From: Microbacterium testaceum
GTDB lineage: Bacteria > Actinomycetota > Actinomycetes > Actinomycetales > Microbacteriaceae
DNA length: 64,000 nt
Assembly (NCBI RefSeq): GCF_003075375.1
Contig: NZ_QDFT01000011.1
Location: forward strand, 1-64,000
Reading direction: 5' to 3'
In this document: positions 44,260 through 54,410 of the stretch, in pieces
Position numbering within the stretch: the first letter of the stretch is position 1
How the letters are laid out: each line of letters opens with the position of its first letter
Notes under the pieces: model-generated
The model's database searches: none
Seen by the model: only the letters and a program-made list of their open reading frames with translations
Told to the model about the DNA's origin: nothing
Translations under genes and position numbers: made by a program

Positions 44260-45873
44260 ATGCCTTCACAGCTTTACCGTCGCGTGATCTCGGCGGTCGC
44301 CGTCGCCGCGGTCGCCGCTCTCTCGCTCTCGTCGTGCGCCGGTTCCGACCCGGCCGCCCAGGGCGACGGAGAGATCGTCTGGGCCATCGAGGGCGCCAAC
44401 CTCTCGGCCGGCAAGATGGACCCGCAGACCAGCCAGCTCGACGTCACCGCCATGGTGCAGCGCGCCGTGCTCGACTCGCTGGTGTTCCAAGAGGCCGACG
44501 GGTCGTTCTCGCCGTGGCTCGCCGAGTCGTGGGACGTCGAGGACGGCGGCGCGAGCTACCTGTTCCGCCTGCGCACGGACGTGACCTTCCACGATGGCAC
44601 GCCCTTCGACGCCGCCGCCGTCAAGGCGAACTTCGATCGCATCGTCGACCCCGACACCGCGTCGGCGCAGGCCGCGAGCATGCTCGGCGGCGATCTGTAC
44701 GCCGGCACCGACGTCGTCGACGAGCACACCGTGCGCGTGCGTTTCAGCGAGCCCTACTCCCCGTTCCTGCAGGCCGCGAGCACGGCTCTGCTCGGCTTCT
44801 ACTCGCCGCAGGTGCTCGAGACCAAGGCAGACCAGCTCGCCGCGGGCGGGCCCGATGTGACCGTCGGCACGGGCCCCTTCGAGCTGACCGAGTACACGCC
44901 CGACCAGGACATCGTCTACACCCGCAACGACGACTACACCTGGGGCCCCGACGGCACCGGTAAGCCGTCGTTCAAGACGCTGCGGGTCGACATCCTCCCC
45001 GAGGCCTCGGTGCGCGTCGGCGCGCTGTCGAGCGGGCAGGCCGACGTCGTGACCAACCTGCCGCCGAACCTCGTCGAGCAGGTTCCCGCCGACGACACCG
45101 TCGAGTCGATCGCCTACCCCGGCCTGCCGTACTCGCTCTTCCTCAACGAGAAGTACGGCGTCTTCGCCGACCAGAAGGTCCGCCAGGCGTTCACGCGGGC
45201 GATCGACGTCGACACGGCCGTGCAGCAGATCTTCTTCGGCCAGTACCCCCGCGCGTGGAGCATCCTGGGGGCGACCACCCCCGGATACGACGCGAGCCTC
45301 GAGAACAGCCGGCCCTTCGACCCGTCCGCGGCCAACGCCCTTCTCGACGAGGCCGGCTGGACGGGACGGGATGCCGACGGCATCCGCACCAAGGACGGTC
45401 AGCGCCTCACGGCTCGCTGGATCGCGTGGACGCCCGTACCCGACGACCGGGCGGCGCTCGCCAACGCCGTGCAGAGCGATCTGAAGGCCGTCGGCTTCGA
45501 CCTGCAGCGCGAGGTTCTCGAGCCCGGCGCGTACAACGAGCAGTACGGTCCCAAGACGTACGACGTCACCGACTGGGGCTTCTCGGGCGTCGACGCCGAT
45601 CTGCTGCGCAGCCACCTGGCCACCGACGGCTTCCAGAACGCCTCGCAGGTGAGCGATCCGACGCTCGACGAGCTGCTCGCCCAGGGCGCGTCGACCACCG
45701 ACCAGGCCGCGCGCGACGACGTCTACGCGCAGGTCCAGCAGTGGAACGCCGAGCACGCGGCGATCGTGCCGCTGTACAGCCCCACGCTGATCTCGGCCGT
45801 GCGTCCCGACGTGTCGGGTCTGACCTTCGACCTGTACGGTCGCCCGCTGTTCGCGACCGCCACCGTCGGCTGA
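44260..45873 (+). CDS. ABC transporter substrate-binding lipoprotein (SBP family 5)
   Basis: A 537-residue extracellular binding protein for a peptide, nickel or related solute. The signal peptide ends in the lipobox LSSC with the lipidated Cys at residue 26. The SBP_bac_5 fold shows WLAESWDVEDGGASYLFRLR near residue 90, DVTFHDGTPFDAAAVKANFDR near residue 110 and VGTGPFELTEY near residue 203. ATG 44260 has a GAGG ribosome site. Four co-directional genes follow as binding protein, two permeases and a double ATPase. The substrate cannot be assigned. Confidence 0.93.
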   Translation: MPSQLYRRVISAVAVAAVAALSLSSCAGSDPAAQGDGEIVWAIEGANLSAGKMDPQTSQLDVTAMVQRAVLDSLVFQEADGSFSPWLAESWDVEDGGASYLFRLRTDVTFHDGTPFDAAAVKANFDRIVDPDTASAQAASMLGGDLYAGTDVVDEHTVRVRFSEPYSPFLQAASTALLGFYSPQVLETKADQLAAGGPDVTVGTGPFELTEYTPDQDIVYTRNDDYTWGPDGTGKPSFKTLRVDILPEASVRVGALSSGQADVVTNLPPNLVEQVPADDTVESIAYPGLPYSLFLNEKYGVFADQKVRQAFTRAIDVDTAVQQIFFGQYPRAWSILGATTPGYDASLENSRPFDPSAANALLDEAGWTGRDADGIRTKDGQRLTARWIAWTPVPDDRAALANAVQSDLKAVGFDLQREVLEPGAYNEQYGPKTYDVTDWGFSGVDADLLRSHLATDGFQNASQVSDPTLDELLAQGASTTDQAARDDVYAQVQQWNAEHAAIVPLYSPTLISAVRPDVSGLTFDLYGRPLFATATVG

Positions 45874-45887
45874 ACAGGGACCCCCGG

Positions 45888-46865
45888 ATGCCACGCCCCC
45901 GCCCGCGCGCTCTGCTGAGCCGCCTCGGCGGGGTCGTGGCATCCGTCGTCCTCGTCCTGTGGGGCGCGGCGACGCTGGCGTTCGCCGCGTTCCGGATCAT
46001 CCCGGGCGACCCGGTGTCGGTCATGCTCGGCCCGCAGGCGCAGGTGAGCGAGTCCGTCAAGGCGGGGATCCGCAGCGACCTGGGGCTGGACCGTCCCGTG
46101 GGGGAGCAGTACGTCGCCTTCCTCGGCCGGCTGGTCCGCGGCGACCTCGGCGAGTCGTACCAGCTGCGCCAGCCCGTCGCCGAGGTCATCGGCCGGCAGC
46201 TCGGACCCACCCTGCAGCTGTCGGCGCTCGCGCTGATGATCGCGGTCGTCCTGGCCCTGGCATCCGCTCTGCTCGTACGCGGACGGACCGGGCGGGCCGT
46301 GGCATCCGGGATCGAACTCGTCGTGCTGTCGTCGCCGGTGTTCTGGACGGGGTTGGTGCTGCTGAGCGTGTTCTCGTTCCAGCTCGGGTGGTTCCCCGTG
46401 TCGGGCGCCCGCGACGGGGCGGCGATCGTGCTGCCGGCGGTGACGCTCGCCCTACCCGTGGCGGCGCTGCTGTCGCAGGTGCTGCGCGACGGGGTCGAGG
46501 CGGCCGAGCGCGAACCGTTCCTGTTGACGGTGCGGGCCCGCGGCGCGGCCCCGCTGCGCGAGAGCGTGCACCACACACTGCGGCACGCGAGCGTCGGGGG
46601 AGTCACCCTGGCGGCGTATCTCGTGGGCTCGCTCCTGGGCGGCGCCGTATTGGTCGAGACCGTCTTCGCCCGACCGGGAATCGGGCGTGTGACGCTGACG
46701 GCCATCACGGATCGCGACCTGCCCGTCATCACCGGGGTGATCCTGCTGAGCGCGCTGGTGTTCGTCGTGGTCAACACGATCGTCGACCTCGTCGTCCCGC
46801 TCATCGACCCGCGGTTGCGCGCGGCGAGACCCGCCCTGGCGGCCCGGACGGGGGTGCCCGCGTGA
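45888..46865 (+). CDS. ABC transporter permease (DppB/OppB type)
   Basis: A 325-residue inner-membrane permease. It has an N-terminal helix near residues 12-34 and five later ones, with the GDPVSVMLGP region of DppB-type permeases at residues 39-48 and the EAA-type loop RARGAAPLRESVHHTLRHA near residue 218 that contacts the ATPase. Starts 12 bases after the binding-protein stop. Its stop overlaps the next permease start (GTGA), so the two chains are made together. Confidence 0.93.
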   Translation: MPRPRPRALLSRLGGVVASVVLVLWGAATLAFAAFRIIPGDPVSVMLGPQAQVSESVKAGIRSDLGLDRPVGEQYVAFLGRLVRGDLGESYQLRQPVAEVIGRQLGPTLQLSALALMIAVVLALASALLVRGRTGRAVASGIELVVLSSPVFWTGLVLLSVFSFQLGWFPVSGARDGAAIVLPAVTLALPVAALLSQVLRDGVEAAEREPFLLTVRARGAAPLRESVHHTLRHASVGGVTLAAYLVGSLLGGAVLVETVFARPGIGRVTLTAITDRDLPVITGVILLSALVFVVVNTIVDLVVPLIDPRLRAARPALAARTGVPA

Positions 46866-47698
46866 GCTCCACCACCGTCGCGCGAGCGCGCGCGGGTCGG
46901 ATCGTCGCCCTCTCGGCCGCGGGGGCCGTGCTGGCCGTCGTCGCGCTGGCCGCCGTCGCGCCCGGGCTGCTCGCCACGCACGACCCCCTGCTCACCGACG
47001 TGCGGGCGACGCTGCAGCCGCCGAGCGCCGCGCACCTCTTCGGCACCGACCAGAGCGGTCGCGACGTGTACTCGCGGGTCGTCCACGGCGCCGCCCGATC
47101 GGTGGGGATCGGCCTGCTCGCGACCGGTCTGGCCCTGGTCGTCGGCGTCGTCGCCGGGTCGCTGTCGGCGGTCGCGCCCCGGTTCGTTGATGCCGCGGCC
47201 ATGCGCGTGGTCGACGTGCTGCTGGCGTTCCCCGAGTTCCTCGTCGCCCTGCTCGTCGTGGCGGTGCTGGGTCCGGGGGCCGCGAACGTCGCCCTGGCGG
47301 TGACCCTCGCGGCCGTTCCCGTGTACGTGCGGCTGGCGCGGGCGCAGACGCGTTCGCTGGCTGCGGCCGAGCATGTCGAGGCCGCGCGGAACATCGGGGT
47401 CCCGGCGGTCCTGGTGCACGTGCGGCACGTGCTGCCGGGTGTCGTCGGTGCGGTGAGCGTACTCGCCACGATCGGCGTGGGCACGAGCATCCTCGCGGCG
47501 GCGGGGCTCAGCTTCCTGGGCCTCGGCCCCACCGAGCCCACGCCGGAGTGGGGACTGATGCTGTCGGCCGGCCGCAACCTGCTGCTGCAGGCGCCCTGGG
47601 TCGCGCTGTTCCCGGGCCTGGCGATCACGGCGACCGTGGTGAGCATCAGCGTCGTCGGACGCATCCTGCGCGCCCGAGCAGAGGAGCGGGGCGCATGA
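46862..47698 (+). CDS. ABC transporter permease (DppC/OppC type)
   Basis: A 278-residue second permease that pairs with the one before. The FGTDQSGRDVYSRVVHGAARS motif near residues 57-77 is the DppC signature, then five helices and the EAA loop AEHVEAARNIGVPAVLVHVRHVLP near residue 170. The GTG start overlaps the previous stop by four bases, and the stop overlaps the ATPase start (ATGA). Confidence 0.93.
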   Translation: MSSTTVARARAGRIVALSAAGAVLAVVALAAVAPGLLATHDPLLTDVRATLQPPSAAHLFGTDQSGRDVYSRVVHGAARSVGIGLLATGLALVVGVVAGSLSAVAPRFVDAAAMRVVDVLLAFPEFLVALLVVAVLGPGAANVALAVTLAAVPVYVRLARAQTRSLAAAEHVEAARNIGVPAVLVHVRHVLPGVVGAVSVLATIGVGTSILAAAGLSFLGLGPTEPTPEWGLMLSAGRNLLLQAPWVALFPGLAITATVVSISVVGRILRARAEERGA

Positions 47699-49245
47699 GC
47701 GACGGCGTGCAGGTCCGCGGTCTGCGCATCGACGGGCCCGAGGGTGCTCTCGTGCGCGACCTCGACCTGGACGTGCGCGCGGGGGAGTGCGTGGCGCTGG
47801 TCGGTGAATCGGGCGCCGGCAAGTCCCTGACGGCCAGAGCCCTGCTCGGGCTGATGCCCACGTCGACGCGCGTCAGCTCCGAGACGCTGCGGATCGACGG
47901 GAACGACGTCCGCGACCTGTCTCCGCGCGGCTGGCGGGCGCTGCGCGGACGGAGCATCGCCCTCGTCTCGCAGGACGCGCTCGTGTCGCTCGACCCCCTG
48001 CGGCGCGTGGGTGCCGAGGTCGCCGAACCCGTGCGCATCCACGAGCCCGCCGTGCGCGGCGCCGCACTCGCGGACCGCGTGCGCGCGAGCCTCGAACGCG
48101 TCTCGCTTACCGAGCCCGACCGGCGTGCCCGGCAGTACCCGCACGAGCTGTCGGGGGGACTGCGCCAGCGCGCGCTGATCGCCTCGGCCCTCGCGGCCGG
48201 TCCGGCCGTCCTGGTGGCCGACGAGCCGACGACGGCTCTGGATGCCACCGTCCAGGCGCGCGTGCTCACGCTGCTGCGTCGCATCGCCGACGACGGTGTC
48301 GCGGTGCTCTTCATCAGTCACGACCTGGGCGCGGTCGCCCGCGTCGCCGACCGCGTGGTGGTCATGCGCGACGGGCGGGTCGTCGAGACCGGTCCCACCG
48401 CCGAGGTCCTGGCATCCCCCCGCGATCCGCACACCCGTGAGCTGGTCGCGGCGGTGTCGCACGAGCCCCTGCGCCGCGCTCCGCGCACCGACGAGCCCCT
48501 CGTCACGGGCGAGGGGCTGGTCAAGAGCTTCGACGGGCGTCGCGCGGTCGACGAGGTGTCGTTTGCCGTGCGTCGGGGCCGCACCCTGGCGGTCGTGGGG
48601 GAGTCGGGGTCGGGCAAGACGACGCTCGCGCGGATGATCGTGGGCGTGACCGCGCCCGACGAGGGCACCCTGACCTTCGACGGTCGGGCCTGGACCCCGC
48701 GCAGTGCCCGCGGCGTCGCGCGACGCCGGGTGCAGCTCGTGCAGCAGAACCCCTGGGGCGCGCTCGACCCGCGATGGAGCGTGGGTCGCACGCTCGCCGA
48801 GGCCGTCGCGGCCGGTGGCGTCCGCCGAGCCGAGCGGCGCGCGGCGGTCGAGGGGCTGCTCGACGAGGTGGGGCTGTCGCCCGCGTTCGTCCGGCGCCGG
48901 CCCGCGCAGCTCTCGGGCGGCCAGCGTCAGCGCGTTTCGATCGCCCGCGCGCTGGCGGTGTCGCCCGACCTGCTCGTGCTCGACGAACCCGTCTCGGCGC
49001 TGGATGCCTCGGTGCGCGCCCGCATCCTCGATCGCCTCCGCGACCTGCAGCGGCGACGGGACCTCGCGATGGTCTTCGTCACGCACGACCTCGACGTGGT
49101 CGCCGGCATCGCCGACGACGTGATCGTCATGCAGGACGGACGGGTGGTCGAAGAGGGGGCGGTGTCGTGCGTGTTCGCCGACCCCCGGCATCCCTTCACC
49201 CGGGAACTGCTGGCCGCGGCGGGTCTGGGTCCCGCCCGCGCCTGA
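47695..49245 (+). CDS. Fused two-domain ABC ATPase (DppD-DppF type)
   Basis: A 516-residue protein with both ATPase domains of the dipeptide/nickel transporter in one chain. Domain 1: Walker A GESGAGKSL near residue 38, signature LSGGLRQRA near residue 150, Walker B LVADEPTTALD. Domain 2: Walker A GESGSGKTT near residue 303, signature LSGGQRQRV near residue 405, Walker B LVLDEPVSALD. The two signatures differ, typical of a DppD plus DppF fusion. Energises import through the two permeases. No TOBE-like C-terminal extension is seen. It ends the operon; no clear terminator precedes the repeats. Confidence 0.93.
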   Translation: MSDGVQVRGLRIDGPEGALVRDLDLDVRAGECVALVGESGAGKSLTARALLGLMPTSTRVSSETLRIDGNDVRDLSPRGWRALRGRSIALVSQDALVSLDPLRRVGAEVAEPVRIHEPAVRGAALADRVRASLERVSLTEPDRRARQYPHELSGGLRQRALIASALAAGPAVLVADEPTTALDATVQARVLTLLRRIADDGVAVLFISHDLGAVARVADRVVVMRDGRVVETGPTAEVLASPRDPHTRELVAAVSHEPLRRAPRTDEPLVTGEGLVKSFDGRRAVDEVSFAVRRGRTLAVVGESGSGKTTLARMIVGVTAPDEGTLTFDGRAWTPRSARGVARRRVQLVQQNPWGALDPRWSVGRTLAEAVAAGGVRRAERRAAVEGLLDEVGLSPAFVRRRPAQLSGGQRQRVSIARALAVSPDLLVLDEPVSALDASVRARILDRLRDLQRRRDLAMVFVTHDLDVVAGIADDVIVMQDGRVVEEGAVSCVFADPRHPFTRELLAAAGLGPARA

Positions 49246-49279
49246 GCCCGCGGGTCTCGGCGGCGCCTCCGCTTCCGCC

Positions 49280-49335
49280 GAGTGTCCAAGACGCGCCGCG
49301 CCCGTGCCGGCGCGACCGGCGTGTCCTGGACACTC
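49280..49335. repeat. 56-bp palindromic repeat, copy B
   Basis: GAGTGTCC ... GGACACTC with inner CGCGCCG and CGGCGTG; nearly identical to copy C. Confidence 0.75.
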
Positions 49336-49377
49336 GCCACCGGATGGGTGCATCCCTGGCCGCGTCCGCCTTCGCTC

Positions 49378-49433
49378 GAGTGTCCGAGACGCGCCGCGCC
49401 CGTGCCGGCGCGACCGGCGTGTCCTGGACACTC
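49378..49433. repeat. 56-bp palindromic repeat, copy C
   Basis: Same length and arms as copy B, differing at one base by eye (A to G at position 10); 42 bases separate the two copies. Copies A, B and C are all outside genes. Confidence 0.75.
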
Positions 49434-49464
49434 GACGGGCCGCGCGCGGCGCGCGCGCCTCGCG

Positions 49465-49470
49465 TAGACT
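49465..49470 (+). promoter_or_regulatory. -10 box of ileS
   Basis: TAGACT, giving a start near 49477 and a leader of about 190 bases that is filled by the T-box. Confidence 0.5.
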
Positions 49471-49474
49471 GGAC

Positions 49475-49660
49475 CCATCAGCACCGATCCGGCCATCACC
49501 GGGGAGCTCGCGGAAGAACGGGGTCACGGCCCCCAGTAGAACCGCGCGGGGCAGGCCCGTCACCGCCGCAGTGAGAGCGGCGTCCTCGCCAGGGGACGCA
49601 ACGCAGGGTGGTACCGCGGTCCGCACGGATCGTCCCGGCGAGAGAACCTCGACCCGCGGA
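49475..49660 (+). ncRNA. ileS T-box riboswitch (ultrashort stem I, translational)
   Basis: The T-box core GGGTGGTACCGCGG is at 49606-49619; its TGGT bulge pairs with the NCCA end of uncharged tRNA. The ATC isoleucine triplets at 49487 and 49495 lie in the short first stem, as in actinobacterial ileS T-boxes. CCGCGG of the core can pair with the self-complementary CCGCGG just before GGAG (49658-49661), the ribosome site of ileS, which suggests control of translation start. Uncharged tRNA-Ile would free the site and raise IleRS. Confidence 0.9.
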
Positions 49661-49665
49661 GTGAC

Positions 49666-52600
49666 ATGACCTACCCACGCCCCTCATCCTTCGGCCCCGC
49701 CGCTGACGCCAGCGCTGCGGGCTCGGCATCCGTCGTCCCCAGTCCCCGCTTCCCGGCGATCGAAGACGAGACCCTCGCCTTCTGGAAGGCCGACGACACC
49801 TTCCGCGCCTCGATCGCGAACCGCGAGGGCGCCGAGGAGTGGGTCTTCTACGACGGGCCCCCGTTCGCGAACGGACTGCCGCACTACGGTCACCTGCTCA
49901 CCGGATACGCCAAGGACGTCTTCCCGCGCTTCCAGACCATGCGCGGCAAGAAGGTCGACCGCGTCTTCGGCTGGGACACCCACGGGCTGCCGGCCGAACT
50001 CGAGGCGATGAAGCAGCTCGGGATCACCGAGAAGGACGAGATCGAGGCCATGGGCGTCGCGACCTTCAACGGCAAGGCCCGCGAGTCGGTGCTCGAGTAC
50101 ACGCGCGAGTGGCAGGACTACGTCACCCGCCAGGCGCGCTGGGTCGACTTCGAGCGCGGCTACAAGACGCTCGACACCACGTACATGGAGAGCGTGCTCT
50201 GGGCGTTCAAGACCCTGCACGACAAGGGGCTCGCGTACGAGGGCTACCGCGTGCTGCCCTACTGCTGGCGCGACGAGACGCCCCTGTCGACGCACGAGCT
50301 GCGCATGGACGACGACGTCTACAAGATGCGTCAGGACCCCTCGGTCACCGTGACCTTCCCGCTCGTCGGCGCCAAGGCCGAGGCGCTCGGTCTGACCGGC
50401 GTCCGCGCCCTCGCGTGGACGACGACGCCCTGGACCCTGCCGACGAACCTGGCGCTCGCGGTGGGCCCCGGCATCCGCTACGCCGTGGTCGAGGGCGGCC
50501 CGAGCGGCGCGGCCGACGTGCACACGACGCCCGACGGTACGCCCGACGAGGCCTTCGAAGCGGTCGCGCACCGCTACCTGCTGGCCGAGGATCTGCTGCC
50601 CAACTACGCCAAGGACCTCGGATACGAGAGCGCGGATGCCGCCCGCGCGGCCGTGCAGACGACGATCTCGGGCGCGGAGCTCGAGGGCGTGTCGTACGAC
50701 CGGCTCTTCGACTACTACGCCGACGCGTCGGTGTGGGGCACGCAGGACGCGTGGAAGATCCTGGTCGACGACTACGTCACGGTCAGCGACGGCACCGGCA
50801 TCGTGCACCAGGCTCCCGCCTACGGTGAGGACGACAAGCGCCTCGCGGATGCCGCGGGCCTGCCGACGATCATCTCGCTCGACGACGGCGGACGGTTCCT
50901 GTCGGCCGTCACCGACGTCGCGGGCGAGCTGTGGCTCGAGGCCAACCGCCCCCTCATCCGCCTGCTCAAGCAGGGCGGGCGCCTGCTGCGCGAGGCCTCG
51001 TACGAGCACTCGTACCCGCACTGCTGGCGCTGCCGGAACCCCCTGATCTACAAGGCCGTGTCGAGCTGGTTCGTGCGCGTGACCGACATCAAGGAAGACC
51101 TGCTCGCCAACAACCAGCAGATCACCTGGGTGCCCGAGAACGTCAAAGAGGGCCAGTTCGGAAAGTGGCTCGAGGGCGCGCGCGACTGGTCGATCAGCCG
51201 CAACCGGTACTGGGGCTCGCCGATCCCGGTGTGGAAGAGCGACGACCCCGACTACCCGCGCGTCGACGTGTACGGCTCGCTCGCCGAGATGGAGGCCGAC
51301 TTCGGCCGTCTGCCGGTGAACGCCGAGGGCGAGGTCGACCTGCACCGCCCGTACATCGACGACCTCACCCGGCCCAACCCCGACGACCCGACCGGAAAGT
51401 CGACGATGCGCCGCATCGAAGACGTGCTCGACGTGTGGTTCGACTCGGGTTCGATGCCGTTCGCACAGGTGCACTACCCGTTCGAGAACCACGAGTGGTT
51501 CGACGAGCACGCCCCCGCCGACTTCATCGTCGAGTACATCGGCCAGACCCGCGGCTGGTTCTACGTCATGCACGTGCTCTCGACCGCGCTGTTCGACCGC
51601 CCGGCCTACACGGGCGTGTCGTGCCACGGCATCGTGCTCGGCAACGACGGCCAGAAGATGTCGAAGTCGCTGCGCAACTACCCCGACGTGCGCGAGGTGT
51701 TCGACCGCGACGGGTCGGATGCCATGCGGTGGTTCCTCATGTCGTCGAGCGTGCTTCGCGGCGGCAACCTCGTCGTGACCGAGGAGGGCATCCGTTCGGG
51801 CGTGCGCGAGTTCCTGCTGCCGCTGTGGAACGCGTGGTACTTCTTCGCGACGTACAGCAACGCCTCGGGCCCCGACGGGTACACCGCCGAGTGGCGCACC
51901 GACTCCACCGACGTGCTCGACCGGTACATCCTCGCGCTGACCGGCGACCTCGTGGCGAACGTCGCCGCCGACCTCGAGGGCCTCGACTCCACGACCGCGG
52001 CCGAGCGCCTGCGCGACTTCGCCGAGGTGCTGACCAACTGGTACATCCGCCGCTCGCGCGACCGCTTCTGGGTGGGCGTCACCGACGACCCGCGCAGCCG
52101 CGAGGCCTTCGACACGCTCTACACCGTGCTCGAGACGCTGACCCGCGTCGCCGCCCCGCTGCTGCCGCTGGTCACCGAGCGCGTGTGGCAGGGCCTCACG
52201 GGCGGACGGAGCGTCCACCTGACCGACTGGCCCGACGCCTCGGCGTTCCCCGCCGCGGAAGACATCCGCACCGCGATGGACACCGTGCGCGAGGTCTCGA
52301 GCGTCGCCAACGCGCTGCGCAAGCGCGAGGGCAAGCGCGTGCGCCTGCCGTTGCCGCGTCTGACGGTGGTGACTCCGGATGCCGCGGGCCTGGCGCAGTT
52401 CGACGACATCCTGCGCGAGGAGCTCAACGTCAAGAGCGTCGAGCAGGTCGCCCTGCAGGACGGCACGGCCGCTGAGTACGGCATCACCCACCGCCTGTCG
52501 GTCAACGCCCGCGCCGCGGGGCCGCGCCTGGGCAAGCAGGTGCAGCAGGCGATCAAGGCCGCGCGAGAGGGCGACTGGAGCGAGGTCGACGGACAGGTGG

Positions 52601-53061
52601 TCGCGGGCGGGATCGCCCTCGAGCCCGCCGAGTACGACCTCGTCGTCGAGACCGCGGGCCGTCCCGAGGGTGAGGCGTTGGCCGTGCTGTCGTCGGGCGG
52701 CTTCGTGCTGCTCGACACGGTCACGACGCCCGAGCTCGAGGCCGAGGGACTGGCGCGCGACATGATCCGCGGCATCCAGGACACCCGCAAGGCCGCCGGC
52801 TTCGACGTGAGCGACCGGATCTTCCTGTCGCTGACGTTCGTCGACGACGCCGACGCCCGCGCCGTCGCCCAGGCCTTCGACGTGGCGGGCGTGGCATCCG
52901 AGACCCTCGCCGAGGCGGTCGTGCTCGCTGGACCCGAGGGCCGCCTCGTCGAGCACGGCTCGGCCCTGCCCGCCGAGTACGAGACGCAGATCGCCGCCAA
53001 GACCTACGCGAACGTCGGCGCCGTCACGGTGGCCGTCGCGCGGATCGGAGCGCCCGCATGA
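49666..53061 (+). CDS. ileS: Isoleucyl-tRNA synthetase (IleRS2, eukaryote-like)
   Basis: Charges tRNA-Ile. HIGH-type motif in [18 protein letters not shown] near residue 68 and KMSKS in [16 protein letters not shown] near residue 664; the editing domain lies between. 1131 residues is the long form. The [11 protein letters not shown] sequence and overall length fit the type 2 IleRS found in eukaryotes and many actinobacteria, which is often insensitive to mupirocin (family knowledge). The T-box above controls it. Its stop overlaps folC (ATGA), so ileS, folC, DUF4233 and ndk form one operon. Confidence 0.96.
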   Translation: MTYPRPSSFGPAADASAAGSASVVPSPRFPAIEDETLAFWKADDTFRASIANREGAEEWVFYDGPPFANGLPHYGHLLTGYAKDVFPRFQTMRGKKVDRVFGWDTHGLPAELEAMKQLGITEKDEIEAMGVATFNGKARESVLEYTREWQDYVTRQARWVDFERGYKTLDTTYMESVLWAFKTLHDKGLAYEGYRVLPYCWRDETPLSTHELRMDDDVYKMRQDPSVTVTFPLVGAKAEALGLTGVRALAWTTTPWTLPTNLALAVGPGIRYAVVEGGPSGAADVHTTPDGTPDEAFEAVAHRYLLAEDLLPNYAKDLGYESADAARAAVQTTISGAELEGVSYDRLFDYYADASVWGTQDAWKILVDDYVTVSDGTGIVHQAPAYGEDDKRLADAAGLPTIISLDDGGRFLSAVTDVAGELWLEANRPLIRLLKQGGRLLREASYEHSYPHCWRCRNPLIYKAVSSWFVRVTDIKEDLLANNQQITWVPENVKEGQFGKWLEGARDWSISRNRYWGSPIPVWKSDDPDYPRVDVYGSLAEMEADFGRLPVNAEGEVDLHRPYIDDLTRPNPDDPTGKSTMRRIEDVLDVWFDSGSMPFAQVHYPFENHEWFDEHAPADFIVEYIGQTRGWFYVMHVLSTALFDRPAYTGVSCHGIVLGNDGQKMSKSLRNYPDVREVFDRDGSDAMRWFLMSSSVLRGGNLVVTEEGIRSGVREFLLPLWNAWYFFATYSNASGPDGYTAEWRTDSTDVLDRYILALTGDLVANVAADLEGLDSTTAAERLRDFAEVLTNWYIRRSRDRFWVGVTDDPRSREAFDTLYTVLETLTRVAAPLLPLVTERVWQGLTGGRSVHLTDWPDASAFPAAEDIRTAMDTVREVSSVANALRKREGKRVRLPLPRLTVVTPDAAGLAQFDDILREELNVKSVEQVALQDGTAAEYGITHRLSVNARAAGPRLGKQVQQAIKAAREGDWSEVDGQVVAGGIALEPAEYDLVVETAGRPEGEALAVLSSGGFVLLDTVTTPELEAEGLARDMIRGIQDTRKAAGFDVSDRIFLSLTFVDDADARAVAQAFDVAGVASETLAEAVVLAGPEGRLVEHGSALPAEYETQIAAKTYANVGAVTVAVARIGAPA

Positions 53062-54410
53062 GCGACCGCACCCGGGCCGATGCCGTGTATGCGGCCCTCC
53101 TCGAGCGCCAGGGCGAGCAGTGGGTCCAGCCGCGCGTCGAGCGCACGCGGCGCGTGCTCGAGCTGCTCGCCGACCCGCAGCGCACGTACCGTGTGATCCA
53201 CGTCACCGGCACCAACGGCAAGACCTCGACCAGCCGCATGATCGAGAGCCTGCTGCGCGCGATGGGCCTGCGCACCGGCCTGTTCACAAGCCCCCACCTG
53301 GAGCGTTTCACCGAGCGCATCCTGATCGACGGCGAACCGGTGGCGGATGCCGCCATCGCCGACGCCTGGGACGAGATCCAGCCGTTCGTCGGCATGGTCG
53401 ACGGTGAGCTCGACGCCGCCGGAGACGCCCCGCTGACGTTCTTCGAGCTGCTCACGGTGCTGGCCTTCGTGGTCGCCGCCGACGCGCCGATCGACGTGCT
53501 CGTGCTCGAGGTCGGCATGGGCGGGGAGTGGGACTCCACGAACACCGCCGACGGCGACGTGGCCGTGTTCGCGCCCATCGACATCGATCACGCGGATCGT
53601 CTCGGATCCACCATCGCCGAGATCGCCACGGTCAAGGCCGGGATCATCAAGCCGGGCGCGGCGGTCGTCTCGGCCGCTCAGCCCGCCGAGGCCCTGCGCG
53701 CGATCCGCGCTCGCGCCGACAAGGAGGGCGCGACCGTGGCCGTGGCTGGCGACGGGTTCGCCCTGGAGTCGCAGACCCTGGCGGTGGGCGGTCAGCAGCT
53801 CGACATCCGCGGGGTCGCCGGAACCTACCGCGAGGTCTACCTGCCGCTCTACGGGGCGCACCAGGGAGCGAACGCGGCCCTCGCCGTGGCCGCCGTCGAA
53901 TCGCTCGTCGGCGGAGGCACGCAGCCTCTCGCCGCCGACGTGGTGGCCGACGGCCTCGGCAACGCCACGTCTCCGGGCCGCCTGCAGCTCATCGGCACGG
54001 CACCGACGGTGCTGGTGGACGCCGCGCACAACCCGCACGGCGCGCGGGCGCTGGTCGCCGCCCTCGACGAGTCCTTCGACATCGACGAGTGGGGTGCCGT
54101 CATCGGCATCCTCGAGGGCAAGGATGCCGCGGGCATCATGTCGGCGCTGGTCCCCGGCGTGGCGCGCGTCTTCGCCACCGCTCCCGACAGCGACCGCGCC
54201 ACCGACCCCGACGCGATCGCCGATGTCGCCGAGGCGGCCGACCTCCCGGTCACCGTTCACCCCACCCTCGAGGACGCGGCCGACGCGGCCCGCGCGTGGG
54301 CCGCCGAGTCCGACCGTCGCGCGGTGGTCATCGCCGGTTCGGTCGTGCTCGCCGGAGAGGCGCTGCGCCTGTCGGAGCTCGAGGACTGGAAGGCCGGGTG
54401 GCAGGCATGA
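53058..54410 (+). CDS. folC: Folylpolyglutamate / dihydrofolate synthase
   Basis: Joins glutamates to dihydropteroate or folate. The Mur-ligase ATP loop is [18 protein letters not shown] near residue 49; the Omega loop [11 protein letters not shown] is near residue 78, and the [16 protein letters not shown] segment near residue 150 binds metal. The C-terminal domain has [13 protein letters not shown] near residue 316, the usual HNPHG motif. 450 residues. Translationally coupled to ileS upstream and to the DUF4233 gene downstream (both ATGA). The ileS-folC-ndk order is common in actinobacteria. Confidence 0.95.
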   Translation: MSDRTRADAVYAALLERQGEQWVQPRVERTRRVLELLADPQRTYRVIHVTGTNGKTSTSRMIESLLRAMGLRTGLFTSPHLERFTERILIDGEPVADAAIADAWDEIQPFVGMVDGELDAAGDAPLTFFELLTVLAFVVAADAPIDVLVLEVGMGGEWDSTNTADGDVAVFAPIDIDHADRLGSTIAEIATVKAGIIKPGAAVVSAAQPAEALRAIRARADKEGATVAVAGDGFALESQTLAVGGQQLDIRGVAGTYREVYLPLYGAHQGANAALAVAAVESLVGGGTQPLAADVVADGLGNATSPGRLQLIGTAPTVLVDAAHNPHGARALVAALDESFDIDEWGAVIGILEGKDAAGIMSALVPGVARVFATAPDSDRATDPDAIADVAEAADLPVTVHPTLEDAADAARAWAAESDRRAVVIAGSVVLAGEALRLSELEDWKAGWQA

